From: Pseudarthrobacter sp. NS4
Lineage (GTDB): Bacteria > Actinomycetota > Actinomycetes > Actinomycetales > Micrococcaceae
NCBI RefSeq assembly: GCF_024758005.1
Contig: NZ_CP103288.1
Coordinates: 2,914,001 to 2,978,000 of the forward strand
Direction of reading: 5' to 3'
DNA: 64,000 bases
This document shows positions 42,761-51,788 of the stretch, piece after piece (positions within the stretch are counted from its first letter, which is position 1; every line of letters starts with the position of its first letter). The notes below the pieces were generated by a model that saw only the letters and a list, made by a program, of their open reading frames with translations, had not been told where the DNA came from and did no database searches. A program made the position numbers and the translations under genes.

Positions 42761-43735
42761 TCAGCCGGTCCGTTGCCTGGCCAGCCCGGCCAGCAGTTGC
42801 GGCCCTTCGGCCACCACCAGCTCCCGGAAGAGCCTGACGGCAACCGGTTCGGCGTCCGGCTTCCTGCGGCGCCAGGTCAGGCCCACCTCCCGGAAGGCCA
42901 GGGCTGAATCCAGGGGAACTTCCACCCAGCCCAGGTTCGCCGTCTCGGGGCTGACCGTCCGGCCCGGGGTGTCTCCGCCGGGCGGCAGGATGCTGACACC
43001 CAGTCCGGCGGACACCAGCCCGCGGACGGTATGGGAATCCTGGCTTTCGAAGGCGATGCGCGGACGGTAACCTGCTTCGCGGAAAAGTGCGTCGGTCAGC
43101 GAGCGCAGGCCGTACCCCGGCCCGAGCGCCACAAAAGGCTCAGTCCTGATATCGGCCAGCCCCGCCGTCGCCCGGCCTGCGAGTGGGTGGCTGTGGTGGA
43201 CCACCAGGCGCAGCGGCTCCCGGTACAGCGGTGCGGACTGCAGGATCCTGCCGGCCGCAGCCACAGGGGCGGTAAGCGCCAGGTCAGCTTCGCCGGAGGC
43301 CAGTTCCTCAAGGCAGGCATTGCGGGCGCCCTGGCTCAGGGCGAAGGCTGCGCCCGGGTGCCGGCTTCGGAAGGCACTGATCAGCAGTGGCAAGGTGGCC
43401 TCGCCAAAGGTGTGCTGGAACGCTACCGAAATCCTGCCCCTGGCTACCTCGGATTCGTGGCGTACCAGGTCCAGCCCGGCCTGGAACTCCGCCAGGGCTT
43501 GCTCGATGTAGGGCAGCAGGGTGCGGGCGGCGGGGGTCAGCCGGACGCCCCTGCCGTCCCTCACCAGGAGTTCGGTACCGACGACGGCGCTGGCCCGGGC
43601 GAGCACCCTGCTCACCGTGGACTGGGGTACTCCCAGGAGTTCCGCCGTTTCCGTCACATGTTCCGTGCGCCCCAGCTCGGCCAGCACCGGAAGAAGCGGA
43701 AGCAGCTGCACCAGCTGCTTGTGGTCTGCTTCCAC
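42761..43735 (-). CDS. LysR-family transcriptional regulator
   Basis: 324 residues from the GTG at 43735, chosen because AGGAGG lies about 10 bases upstream; the frame continues upstream without a better start. The N-terminal winged helix is at about residues 15-70 (HVTETAELLGVPQSTVSRVLARA), followed by the periplasmic-binding-like effector domain. It is divergent from an MFS transporter gene, the classical LysR arrangement, with an inverted repeat in the shared 96-bp region. The effector is unknown. Confidence 0.88.
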   Translation of the reverse strand: MEADHKQLVQLLPLLPVLAELGRTEHVTETAELLGVPQSTVSRVLARASAVVGTELLVRDGRGVRLTPAARTLLPYIEQALAEFQAGLDLVRHESEVARGRISVAFQHTFGEATLPLLISAFRSRHPGAAFALSQGARNACLEELASGEADLALTAPVAAAGRILQSAPLYREPLRLVVHHSHPLAGRATAGLADIRTEPFVALGPGYGLRSLTDALFREAGYRPRIAFESQDSHTVRGLVSAGLGVSILPPGGDTPGRTVSPETANLGWVEVPLDSALAFREVGLTWRRRKPDAEPVAVRLFRELVVAEGPQLLAGLARQRTG

Positions 43736-43781
43736 TGACGGGCCTCCTTTTGCAGACTTATCCTTTTCTGCTATCAGTTTG

Positions 43782-43805
43782 GCATGAAGTATGCATTGGA
43801 GGCAT
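43782..43805. promoter_or_regulatory. candidate LysR operator in the LysR/MFS divergent region
   Basis: GCAT-N5-ATGC at 43782-43794 overlaps ATGC-N7-GCAT at 43791-43805; the second contains the T-N11-A form typical of LysR boxes. It lies between the divergent starts at 43735 and 43832. Binding is inferred from position. Confidence 0.45.
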
Positions 43806-43831
43806 CTATCCCGTAGAGCTACGCTTGCGGA

Positions 43832-45073
43832 ATGCCACACAACGCCAGCTTCGCCGGCAGCGGAACGCCGCCGCGCTGGGATGGACATGCCAAGGGGTCA
43901 CGGACATACGGCCGGATCCTCGCCGGGCTGTCCTTTGCCGGAGTGGCGACCTTCGCCCAGCTGTACTCCACCCAGGCTGTCCTGCCACTCCTGGCCGCAG
44001 ACCTGAGCATTACCGCGGCAGAAGCCGCCCTCACCATCTCGCTTGCCACCGTGGGCCTCGCCGTGACGGTGATCCCCTGGTCCTTTCTTGCCGACCGGAT
44101 AGGCCGCGTCAAGGCAATGGCCTGGGCCATCTCCATCGCCACGGTGCTTGGCCTGCTGGTGCCGCTGTCCAGCAGTTTCGGGATGCTGCTGGCCCTGCGG
44201 CTCCTGGAAGGCATGGCCCTGGGCGGGATCCCGGCCATCGCCATCGCCTACCTCAACGAAGAAGTCACCAAGGCCCACGCAGCATTGGCCGCCGGAAGCT
44301 ACGTTGCGGGCACAACCCTCGGTGGCCTCACCGGCCGGCTGGTGGCCGGTCCCGCAGGTGAATTGTGGGGATGGCGTGCCGCCACCTTCGGGGTGTCGGT
44401 CATGGCGACCCTTGCCGCCGTCGCCTTCCTGGTCCTGGTGCCGCGGGCCCGGGGCTTTGTCTCCGCGCGGGCATCCGGGTTGGGCGGCGCACTGCGCACC
44501 CTCAGCCGACACCTGCGGAACATCCGGTTGCTGGCACTGTACGTCCAGGCCTTCCTGATGATGGGCGGTTTCGTTGCTGTCTATAACTATCTGGGCTTCC
44601 GTTTGTCCGGCGACCCCTTCGGCCTCCCCACCACGCTGATCAGCCTCATCTTCCTGGCCTACTTGTCAGGCACCGTCTCCTCGCGCTGGGCTGCCGGGCT
44701 CACCATGCGCTTCGGCCGCCGGAACATCCTGCTTGCCGGCCTGGCCCTGTCGACGGCGGGACTTGCGTTGACGCTGGCGCCCTCCCTCGGCCTGATCCTG
44801 GCCGGCCTGGTGGTGTTCACCGGCGGGTTTTTTGCCGCACACAGCATCGGGGCAGGCTGGACGGGCGCCATCGCCAGCACCGGACGGGCCCAGGCAGCCT
44901 CGCTGTACAACCTTGCCTACTACCTGGGGTCCAGCGTCATCGGCTGGGCCGGCGGGCTGGTCTTCCAGTCCTATGGCTGGACGGCCCTGGCGGTGACCGT
45001 CATGGTCCTTGCCTGCCTCACCGCCGCCGCTGTCGCCGTCGTCCATCCCCCGGCTGAACGCGCGCCCGCCTGA
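43832..45073 (+). CDS. MFS transporter
   Basis: 413 residues with about 12 predicted membrane segments. The signature between segments 2 and 3 (PWSFLADRIGRVKAMA) and the GXXXGP-like motif (AGTTLGGLTGRLVAGPAGE) place it in the drug/inner-membrane exporter type of the major facilitator superfamily, close to the YnfM-like transporters. Divergent from the LysR gene and therefore probably controlled by it. Substrate unknown. Confidence 0.88.
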   Translation: MPHNASFAGSGTPPRWDGHAKGSRTYGRILAGLSFAGVATFAQLYSTQAVLPLLAADLSITAAEAALTISLATVGLAVTVIPWSFLADRIGRVKAMAWAISIATVLGLLVPLSSSFGMLLALRLLEGMALGGIPAIAIAYLNEEVTKAHAALAAGSYVAGTTLGGLTGRLVAGPAGELWGWRAATFGVSVMATLAAVAFLVLVPRARGFVSARASGLGGALRTLSRHLRNIRLLALYVQAFLMMGGFVAVYNYLGFRLSGDPFGLPTTLISLIFLAYLSGTVSSRWAAGLTMRFGRRNILLAGLALSTAGLALTLAPSLGLILAGLVVFTGGFFAAHSIGAGWTGAIASTGRAQAASLYNLAYYLGSSVIGWAGGLVFQSYGWTALAVTVMVLACLTAAAVAVVHPPAERAPA

Positions 45074-45231
45074 TCAGCCCCGGCCGCCTCCGCCGCACAT
45101 TTCAGCGGCGAATTAACTGCTCCCAAAGGAAAGCTGCAGAGGCGTATATTCGGCGGGACGCGCAGGAAGCGGACGTGAAAGCGCAGAATCGGCGGTCTAG
45201 GATGAACGCAGGACCGTTGGAAGGAACAGCA

Positions 45232-45735
45232 GTGACTACAAATGCCAGGAACACGAGGCCCGGAGCGCACCTGGAGCCGCTGGACGCCATCGACGAGCGC
45301 CTCCTGGCTGCCCTCGTGGCCGACGCGAGGATCTCCAACAAACAGCTGGCCGAGCTCGTGGGCATAGCCCCTTCCACAGCCCTGATGCGTACCCGCGCCC
45401 TGTCCGAGCGCGGCATCGTCCAGGGCTATGCGGCCAAGCTCAGCCTCTCGGCAATCGGCAGGTCGGTTCAGGCTTTGGTTGCGGTGCGGCTTCGCGCCCA
45501 CGACCGTGACCAGATTGACCGTTTCACCGCCCGGGTCCCGCACCTGCCTGCCGTGCTGTCCACCTTCCACACGTCCGGCTCGGTGGACTACCTGCTGCAC
45601 ATCGCCGTCGGGAGCACCGAAGACCTTCGGGATTGGGTGCTGGACAACCTCGCAACGGACCCGGTGGTGGGCCACACCGAAACCACCCTCGTGTTCGAGC
45701 ACATCCAGGGCAACCACGGGCCGCTCCCGGAATGA
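45232..45735 (+). CDS. Lrp/AsnC family regulator
   Basis: 167 residues from the GTG at 45232, with GGAAGGA nine bases upstream. AsnC-type helix-turn-helix (LLAALVADARISNKQLAELVG and PSTALMRTRALSERGIV), then the RAM/ligand-binding ferredoxin-like domain ending near HIAVGSTEDLRDWV. It lies between two MFS genes and is convergent with the second. Target and ligand unknown. Confidence 0.9.
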   Translation: MTTNARNTRPGAHLEPLDAIDERLLAALVADARISNKQLAELVGIAPSTALMRTRALSERGIVQGYAAKLSLSAIGRSVQALVAVRLRAHDRDQIDRFTARVPHLPAVLSTFHTSGSVDYLLHIAVGSTEDLRDWVLDNLATDPVVGHTETTLVFEHIQGNHGPLPE

Positions 45736-45754
45736 CGGAACGGGCGCCGTCCGC

Positions 45755-47002
45755 CTAGCCGTTTTCCCGCCGTCGCACCGCCCGGGCCAGGGTCAGGGCG
45801 GACAGCACAAGCGAGGCGGTGCCGCATACCAGGACGAACCCGCCCACGGCAGCAGCCTGGCCAAACACTCCTGTCGCCCAGCCAAGGCCCAGGACCGGAG
45901 CTGCACTGCCGAGGTAAGTGATGACGTACACCGTACTGACAATCTGGGCGTGGCGGGCGGGCTCCACCCGGGCAGCCACCTCATTGAATACGGTCCGGAA
46001 AGCCAATCCCTGGCCCACCCCGGCCGCGGCAGCAGCGAGTACCAGCAGCAGCGGGCTGTGCCAGGCGCCGGCAGCTCCCAGCAGGAAGACTGATCCACCG
46101 AGGACGGCCAGTCCGGCCGGAACCACGTAGCGGCCACGCACGGCGAGCAACTGGCTGAGTGCGGAAGCACCCAGGGGCAGGCCTGCAAGCAGGCCGATGA
46201 GCGGCCGGGACTCAGTCTCCAGGACCTGGGCGAAGTAGCCGGGAGCCAGCGACAGGGAGAAGCCGAAGACGGCAAAGCTGAGGAAACCGACGGCGGATGC
46301 CAGCCAGAATGCACCCCTCGCGTTCTGCGACACGGACGGGCGCCGCGGTGCAAGGACGTGCAGGGGCCTGGACCGGGACGGCAGCATGATTGCCGGCCTT
46401 GCCCGGATCAGGTACAGCGGCACCAGCAGAGAGGCCAGGACCACCGAGTACACGGCGTAGGGGGCAGTGGTGGCTCCCGGCAGCAACGACAGCAGCCCTC
46501 CGATGACCGGCCCCGCAGCCACTCCGCCAGCCGAAGCCAGCAGGGTGAACCGGGACGCCCACTCCGGACGGGACGGCAGCAGCTCGCGCAAGGCTGCCGC
46601 GCTGGCACCCGTGGCCAGCGCAACCGCTATCCCCTGCAGGGCACGCCCCGCACACAACGCCGCCAGCGTTGCCGCCTCTGCGAAGACCCAGCCTCCCGCC
46701 AGGCCGGTGACCACGGCAAGGAGCAGTGCAGCGCGGCGGCCGATGTGGTCCGACCAGTGCCCGGCGAGCATCAGCGTGGCCACCAGGGCAAGGACGTAGC
46801 TGGCAAAGGCGGCTGTCACGTCCAGCGCGGACAGCCCGAGTTGGGCCTGCAGGAGCGGATAGAGCGGCGTGGCCAGATTGGCACCCACCAGAAGAACAAA
46901 GATGACCGCGCCTGCCATCACCAGCCGTGCCATGGTGGAGGCATCCCACCCGGTTGCTGCAGCCGGAGCTGGGCGCATACGGAGTTCGCTGAAGACCGTC
47001 AT
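45755..47002 (-). CDS. MFS transporter
   Basis: 415 residues from the ATG at 47002, with AAGGCGG upstream; the frame extends further but lacks a membrane-compatible start. Twelve predicted membrane segments; the loop after segment 2 reads GHWSDHIGRRAALL and is of the MFS type. Divergent from an Lrp-family gene across a 152-bp region with an inverted repeat, so probable local control. Substrate unknown. Confidence 0.86.
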   Translation of the reverse strand: MTVFSELRMRPAPAAATGWDASTMARLVMAGAVIFVLLVGANLATPLYPLLQAQLGLSALDVTAAFASYVLALVATLMLAGHWSDHIGRRAALLLAVVTGLAGGWVFAEAATLAALCAGRALQGIAVALATGASAAALRELLPSRPEWASRFTLLASAGGVAAGPVIGGLLSLLPGATTAPYAVYSVVLASLLVPLYLIRARPAIMLPSRSRPLHVLAPRRPSVSQNARGAFWLASAVGFLSFAVFGFSLSLAPGYFAQVLETESRPLIGLLAGLPLGASALSQLLAVRGRYVVPAGLAVLGGSVFLLGAAGAWHSPLLLVLAAAAAGVGQGLAFRTVFNEVAARVEPARHAQIVSTVYVITYLGSAAPVLGLGWATGVFGQAAAVGGFVLVCGTASLVLSALTLARAVRRRENG

Positions 47003-47091
47003 GGTGCCGCCTTTGGTTCTCCCGCGGACGGTTGTCCTTGTGGGAGCCGGCCTCGGGTGTGGATACGTGATGGCTCCAGGTTGAGGCATTG

Positions 47092-47130
47092 TTGCTCTTT
47101 TGACTCGGTTTATATGGGAAAATTGAGCAA
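47092..47130. promoter_or_regulatory. inverted repeat in the MFS/Lrp divergent region
   Basis: TTGCTC (47092-47097) and GAGCAA (47125-47130) are inverted copies spaced by 27 bases around an AT-rich segment with a TATATG box. This could be an Lrp-type operator controlling both genes. Confidence 0.35.
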
Positions 47131-47154
47131 GATCATCAAAACTTCCGAACGCGG

Positions 47155-47652
47155 ATGATGGAGAGTGACCATTTGAACAATCTTGACCCTACTGACCTGA
47201 AGATCCTCCTGGCCCTTATCCGCGATCCCCGGATCCAGATCGGTGAGCTGAGCGACTCGGTGGGAGTTGCCCGCAATACAGCACAGTCCAGGGTCCGCCG
47301 GCTGATCCGTGCGGGAGTGCTGCGAACCGGCGGGCGGGAAGTGGACCTTGAGGCCGTGGGCTATGACGTGGTGGCCTTCGTGACCATCGAGGTCTCGCAC
47401 CGCGAACTGGACGGGGTGGTCGCTGCGCTGCGGCTGATCCCCCAGGTCCTGGAGGTCCACGAGATTTCCGGACGCGGGGACGTGTGGTGCCGGGTTGTCG
47501 CCACGGACACCCACAACCTGCAGGCGTCCCTGCGGCAGGTCCTGCGGATCAAGGGCGTCATCCGGACGGAAACCGTCCTGGCACTGCACACCCATATTCC
47601 CTACCGGACCGAACCCCTGATCAGCGGCCTGGCCAAGGCGACCGCCGGCTGA
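47155..47652 (+). CDS. Lrp/AsnC family regulator
   Basis: 165 residues. Helix-turn-helix ILLALIRDPRIQIGELSDSV and ARNTAQSRVRRLIRAGVL, followed by the RAM domain (LEVHEISGRGDVWCRVVATD). A TTG at 47173 preceded by GGAGAG at about nine bases is an alternative start that would shorten it by six residues. Divergent from the MFS transporter, its probable target. Confidence 0.9.
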   Translation: MMESDHLNNLDPTDLKILLALIRDPRIQIGELSDSVGVARNTAQSRVRRLIRAGVLRTGGREVDLEAVGYDVVAFVTIEVSHRELDGVVAALRLIPQVLEVHEISGRGDVWCRVVATDTHNLQASLRQVLRIKGVIRTETVLALHTHIPYRTEPLISGLAKATAG

Positions 47653-47774
47653 CCACGGCCTCCACGCCGGAGCCGTGCTTCCCCGGCCGACTGCGGCCCG
47701 GCGGCTAGGATTTCCAGAATGGATTGGCTCACTTGCGTTTCCCGGATCAACTGGCTTGCTGTAGGCGTCCGGCC

Positions 47775-48770
47775 ATGACCATCATCGACAACGCCGTTTA
47801 CGTGGATGGCATCCGCCATGCCGAACCGAAGGGCCTTGAACAGACGTTCGAGACCCTCGCGCACCACGGCGGAATGGCCTGGATCGGGCTCTACCGTCCC
47901 ACCGCTGAGGAGATGGCGGCCGTCGCTGCCGAGTTCGGTCTGCATGCCCTCGCCGTCGAGGATGCCATTTCCGCGCACCAGCGGCCCAAGATGGAGCGTT
48001 ACGAGGACAACCTGTTCACCGTCCTGCGTCCCGCGCGGTACCTGGACGAGAGCGAAACGGTGGAGTTTGGGGAACTCCACATTTTCACCGGCCGGAATTT
48101 CGTGGTCACCGTGCGGCATGCGGAGATGGCCGGCGTGGCACGGGTGCGTAAACGGCTGGAGGCCCGGCCGGATCTCCTCCGCCACGGCCCTGAGGCTGTG
48201 CTGTATGCCCTCCTGGACAGGGTGGTGGACGACTACGCTCCCGTGGTGTCCGGGCTGGAGAACGACATTGACGAGATAGAGGACCAGCTGTTCAGCGGCG
48301 ATTCAACGGTGTCGCGGCGTATCTATGAGCTGGCCCGCGAAGTGATCCAGTTCCAGCGTGCCATCCACCCGTTGCCGGACATGATGCACCAGCTGAAGCG
48401 GGGATTCGCGAAGTACGGTGTGGAGACCGAGCTTCAGCACAGCCTGCGCGATGTGGAGGACCACGTTGAACGGGTGATCTCCCGGGCAGATTCCTTCCGG
48501 GACCTCCTGCAGAACGCCCTAACCCTGGATGGAACCCTGACGGCCAACCGGCAGAACGAGGCGAGTGCCGAGCAGAACGAGCAGGTGAAGAAGATTTCCT
48601 CGTGGGCTGCCATCCTGTTTGCGCCCTCGTTCGTGGCCGGCATTTACGGTATGAACTTTGACCACATGCCCGAGCTGCACTGGGATTACGGCTACCCGAT
48701 GGCGATCGTCCTTATGCTGGCGATCGGAGCGGCCATGTACGCCATCTTCAAAAGGAAGGGCTGGCTGTAG
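47775..48770 (+). CDS. corA: CorA-type magnesium/cobalt transporter
   Basis: 331 residues from the ATG at 47775. Large N-terminal cytoplasmic domain rich in helices, a long stalk helix, then two C-terminal membrane segments with the signature YGMNF between them followed by an external acidic loop (DHMPELHWDYGYP), and a basic tail. This is the CorA/ZntB fold. The GMN motif supports Mg/Co transport rather than ZntB, whose motif is GxN with other neighbours. Convergent with the HNH lipoprotein gene, 30 bases apart. Confidence 0.92.
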   Translation: MTIIDNAVYVDGIRHAEPKGLEQTFETLAHHGGMAWIGLYRPTAEEMAAVAAEFGLHALAVEDAISAHQRPKMERYEDNLFTVLRPARYLDESETVEFGELHIFTGRNFVVTVRHAEMAGVARVRKRLEARPDLLRHGPEAVLYALLDRVVDDYAPVVSGLENDIDEIEDQLFSGDSTVSRRIYELAREVIQFQRAIHPLPDMMHQLKRGFAKYGVETELQHSLRDVEDHVERVISRADSFRDLLQNALTLDGTLTANRQNEASAEQNEQVKKISSWAAILFAPSFVAGIYGMNFDHMPELHWDYGYPMAIVLMLAIGAAMYAIFKRKGWL

Positions 48771-48800
48771 TACGCCGGATCAGGCAGTACTCTGTCGGCG

Positions 48801-49550
48801 CTACCTGCAGGTGGCCAGGATCCCGGCAATGGCATCGTGCTCGGCCTGGGTCACCCAGAGCTGGTACTTCGCTTTCACGGAGGTCTGCCGGGCGACGTAT
48901 TCGCACCGGAACGCCTTGTCTGGCGGAAGCCACGTCGCGGCGTCCTTGTCACCCTTGGCACTGTTGGTGGGCCCGTCCACGGCCATCAGGTTCAGGGGGT
49001 CATTGGCGAGCTGCTTGCGCTGTTCGGCACTGAGCTGTTGGGCGCCCTTCTGCCAGGCGTCCGACAGGGGAACAATGTGGTCGATCTGGACCGCCGCGCT
49101 GGTTTTGTCACCGCGGACAAAGTTGATGGTTGCGCCCGTGTACTTGTCGGCCAGCGTGCCGGCAGCGACGACGCAGTCCGAGGTGCCGGGCTTGAACGTT
49201 TCACCCTCCAGGTCCCGGGCGAGAATGTCGTTGCGGGTGTCGCAGCCATTGCGGTCCACGTCCGCCCAGGCGGGTCCGAATTCGTCGCGGGCATAGCCGG
49301 TCTTCGGCGCACGGCCTTTGACGGCGAGAGTCTCCAGCTGTGCCAAGGCGGCAGCGGCCTCAGCAGGATTGGAGGACGACGACGGCGCCTGGGCTCCCGG
49401 GCTCCCCACCGTGCTTCCGGGGGCGCGTTGGATGGCTTCCGCGACCGCGGTGCCTGCCTGTGCTGCAGCCTCGCAGCCGGCAAGAGAGCCTGCAAGGAGA
49501 ATGCTGGTGAGAACTGTCAGGGACGTGGCGGCAAAGCGGTTGATCTTCAT
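48801..49550 (-). CDS. secreted HNH-nuclease-like lipoprotein (DUF1524 type)
   Basis: 249 residues. Lipobox LAGSLAGC with Cys26, a Ser/Ala-rich linker (30-70) and a C-terminal HNH domain of the DUF1524/GmrSD C-terminal type: VQIDHIVPLSDAWQKGAQQ (DH), then NDPLNLMAVDGPTNSAKGD with the conserved Asn-Lys pair. Cysteines at about 98, 109 and near the end could form disulfides outside the cell. Actinobacterial proteins of this type are common and of uncertain function; extracellular nucleic-acid degradation is plausible. Confidence 0.8.
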   Translation of the reverse strand: MKINRFAATSLTVLTSILLAGSLAGCEAAAQAGTAVAEAIQRAPGSTVGSPGAQAPSSSSNPAEAAAALAQLETLAVKGRAPKTGYARDEFGPAWADVDRNGCDTRNDILARDLEGETFKPGTSDCVVAAGTLADKYTGATINFVRGDKTSAAVQIDHIVPLSDAWQKGAQQLSAEQRKQLANDPLNLMAVDGPTNSAKGDKDAATWLPPDKAFRCEYVARQTSVKAKYQLWVTQAEHDAIAGILATCR

Positions 49551-49737
49551 GTTCCTTCGGATGCGCGGCTTGCCCGGGTTCTGGAAACGGGCACCGTTCA
49601 GACTAGCTGCCGGAGATCCGGCCGCCAGTCAGGCACGCTGACGCTGCGCAAATAAGGGTAGCGGCCGGACTCGACTGCCGCCCGGCAGCCGGCAGCGCCT
49701 TAGACGTCCTAAGACGGCGGGGATAAGGGCGCCCGGG

Positions 49738-49787
49738 ATTTTGTGGAGCTAAGGGGATTCGAACCCCTTACCTCTTCGATGCGAACG
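49738..49787 (-). repeat. partial duplicate of tRNA-Ala 3' half (attachment-site copy)
   Basis: Matches 55844-55893 at 49 of 50 positions (T at 49769, G at 55875). It includes the anticodon-loop 3' side, the T-arm and the acceptor strand but not the 5' half, so it cannot fold as a tRNA and is best explained as the far attachment site of an integrated element. Confidence 0.85.
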
Positions 49788-49982
49788 GTGGATAACGTGA
49801 GTTCACCCATGCTCACGAAAGAGTGCTCCGGCGCGGCACTAAGCGGATTCAGAGTCACGGAGCCTCACGTACGGTCACATCCGATTTACGCTCGTTCACG
49901 CTCAAAGTGTCATTCAAAGTGTTACTCCGCCGGTCCTGCGCAAAGTGGCCGCTCTCGGCCATCGAGGCGCATAGGACTCTCT

Positions 49983-50258
49983 GTGAACAAAGCAGACCTA
50001 GTAGCAACCGGCCCTTCGTGGATGCCGTCGGAATTGATGACACGGGATGAAGTGGCCGCATATTTGCGCCGGTCTCCCGGAACCCTGGCCAATTGGGCCG
50101 CCCAGCGGACGCGCGAGCCGCTTTCTCAACACCGACCATGGCCTCGCGCATCGCGTTGCTCGGCACTAGTCCCGTGGACCGAGTCATCGCCAGCTTCCGC
50201 GGCCCGCACAGCCACCCCTGCCCCACCCTGTTCTTCACATACGAAACTGAGGCTTTGA
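49983..50258 (+). pseudogene. remnant of an excisionase-like gene
   Basis: From a GTG, residues 14-40 read PSELMTRDEVAAYLRRSPGT followed by LANWAAQRTREP, the start of an HTH_17 excisionase. After about position 50125 the frame loses all resemblance and becomes a low-quality tail, so the gene is broken. It lies 200 bases from the attachment-site copy, as an excisionase would. The 49551-49737 stretch before the repeat holds nothing recognisable. Confidence 0.5.
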
Positions 50259-50281
50259 ATTGGCTGAAACCGGGCAACTAG
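50139..50281 (+). pseudogene. possible remnant of an integrase N-terminal domain
   Basis: In the next frame after the excisionase break, a stretch RVIASFRGPHSHPC followed by TLFFTYETEALNWL resembles the arm-binding start of tyrosine integrases (xxARFRGPDGR..F.T..EA..WL). It ends at a stop at 50281 and no catalytic domain follows. The resemblance is short and the call is tentative. Confidence 0.3.
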
Positions 50282-50519
50282 CCTTTGTGTCCCTTGCGGG
50301 ACGCCCGTTCCGGGCTGAAAATGTCCTTGTGGTCGCCTGCCGACGCCGTGGTTCTATGGTTCATTCAGGCCGTCAGCTAGCCGGGCGCTGGGGATCACGC
50401 TGTGGGCCCTTCACTGTTTCGTTAGCCGAGAACGAGGACTAGATTCCGATTTTCCCGGTGATCCCACGGGCGGCCGCTTATCCATTCAGCGGGGCGTCGG
50501 GTGAGGAGATGAGTAGGCC
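50282..50519. other. 5' non-coding region of the IS110-type element, candidate bridge-RNA segment
   Basis: About 240 bases without a convincing frame precede the IS110-type gene. Small hairpins are seen (TCCC/GGGA at 50289 region; CCGC/GCGG near 50475-50500). IS110 elements encode a bridge RNA in the non-coding end next to the transposase gene, so this is where one would be expected; no secondary structure could be computed. Confidence 0.35.
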
Positions 50520-51788
50520 ATGCTGGCCGAATCCCAGGATGAGGAGCAGATCATTGCCAGGGTCGCGGCCCTGGATATAGGCAAAGCCGAACTCGTGTGT
50601 TGTGTCCGGGTCCCGGCGGTCGGGAACCCGCAGAAGCGGTTACAGGAGGTGTCCACGCATTCGACCATGAGCCGATCCCTGGGGGAACTGGCCAACCATC
50701 TGGTCGATCTCCGGATCGAGCGGGTGGTGATGGAGGCAACCTCCGATTACTGGAAGCCGGTGTTCTATCTCCTCGAGGCTCACGGGCTCGAACCGTGGCT
50801 GGTCAACGCGCGCGACGTTAGGCATCTGCCGGGACGTCCCAAAACCGACGTGCTCGACTCGGTCTGGCTGTGCAAAGTCGCCGAACGGCAGATGCTGCGG
50901 CCCAGTTTTGTCCCGCCCGCCCCGATCCGGCGGCTGCGGGACCTGACCCGGTACCGGATTGACCTCGTCGGGGCGCGGACGGCAGAAAAGAACCGGGTCG
51001 AAAAACTCCTTGAGGACGCGTGCATCAAACTCTCCGTCGTGGCTTCGGATATTTTCGGGGTGTCCGGCCGGGAGATGATGGCGGCGCTCATCGCCGGCGA
51101 ACGGAATCCGAAAGTGCTCGCCCAGTTGGCGCGGGCAAGCATGCGGAAGAAGATCAGCGAACTCGAGGAGGCGTTCAGCGGCCACTTTGATGACCACCAC
51201 CGCTTCCTGCTGGCACGGATGCTGGCCAGGATCGACGGGATCGATGCCGATATCACGGCGGTCGATGAACAGATCGAGGTGCAACTGGCCCCTTTCGCGG
51301 GGGCGGCGGAGCATCTGGATGAGATCCCGGGCATCGGCCCCGTCGCCGCCGCCATTATCCTGGCCGAAATCGGGGCCGACATGACCCGGTTCCCAACCGC
51401 GGGGCACCTCTGTTCCTGGTCGAAGTTCTCTCCAGGCATCAATTCCTCCGCCGGGAAGACTAAGGGCAACGGCTCGACCGGGCATGGCAACCGCTATCTC
51501 GCCCGGGTCCTGGGAGAGGCAGCCGTCGTGGCCGGAAAGACAGATACGTTCCTGGGCGAACGCTACCGAAGGATCGCCCGGCGACGAGGCAGGAAACGCG
51601 CCATAGTCGCCATCGGACGTTCCATCCTCGTCATCGTCTGGCACCTGCTGCAGGATCCCAATGTACGTTTCCGCGACCTCGGCGCCGATCACTTCAGCCG
51701 CCACACCAACCCCGATACCAGCAAACGCAACCACGTCCGCCAACTCGAAGCCCTCGGCTACACCGTCACCCTGACCCGGGCAGCCTAA
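50520..51788 (+). CDS. IS110-family transposase (RNA-guided DEDD recombinase type)
   Basis: 422 residues, full length for the family. The RuvC-like DEDD set is in place: Asp19 (ALDIGKAELV), Glu72 (VVMEATSDYW), Asp110 and Asp113 (GRPKTDVLDSVWL). The C-terminal Transposase_20 region has PGIGPVAAAIILAEIG and the Ser-rich SWSKFSPGINSSAGK segment with the family serine. GAGGAG lies about 10 bases upstream of the ATG. The frame is intact, so it may be active. IS boundaries were not determined because IS110 elements lack clear inverted repeats; the 3' end probably lies between 51789 and 51900. Confidence 0.93.
   Translation: MLAESQDEEQIIARVAALDIGKAELVCCVRVPAVGNPQKRLQEVSTHSTMSRSLGELANHLVDLRIERVVMEATSDYWKPVFYLLEAHGLEPWLVNARDVRHLPGRPKTDVLDSVWLCKVAERQMLRPSFVPPAPIRRLRDLTRYRIDLVGARTAEKNRVEKLLEDACIKLSVVASDIFGVSGREMMAALIAGERNPKVLAQLARASMRKKISELEEAFSGHFDDHHRFLLARMLARIDGIDADITAVDEQIEVQLAPFAGAAEHLDEIPGIGPVAAAIILAEIGADMTRFPTAGHLCSWSKFSPGINSSAGKTKGNGSTGHGNRYLARVLGEAAVVAGKTDTFLGERYRRIARRRGRKRAIVAIGRSILVIVWHLLQDPNVRFRDLGADHFSRHTNPDTSKRNHVRQLEALGYTVTLTRAA

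Noticed and set aside
49738..49787. Second tRNA-Ala gene
   Set aside because: Only the 3' half is present; no 5' acceptor strand or D-arm, so it is an attachment-site copy.
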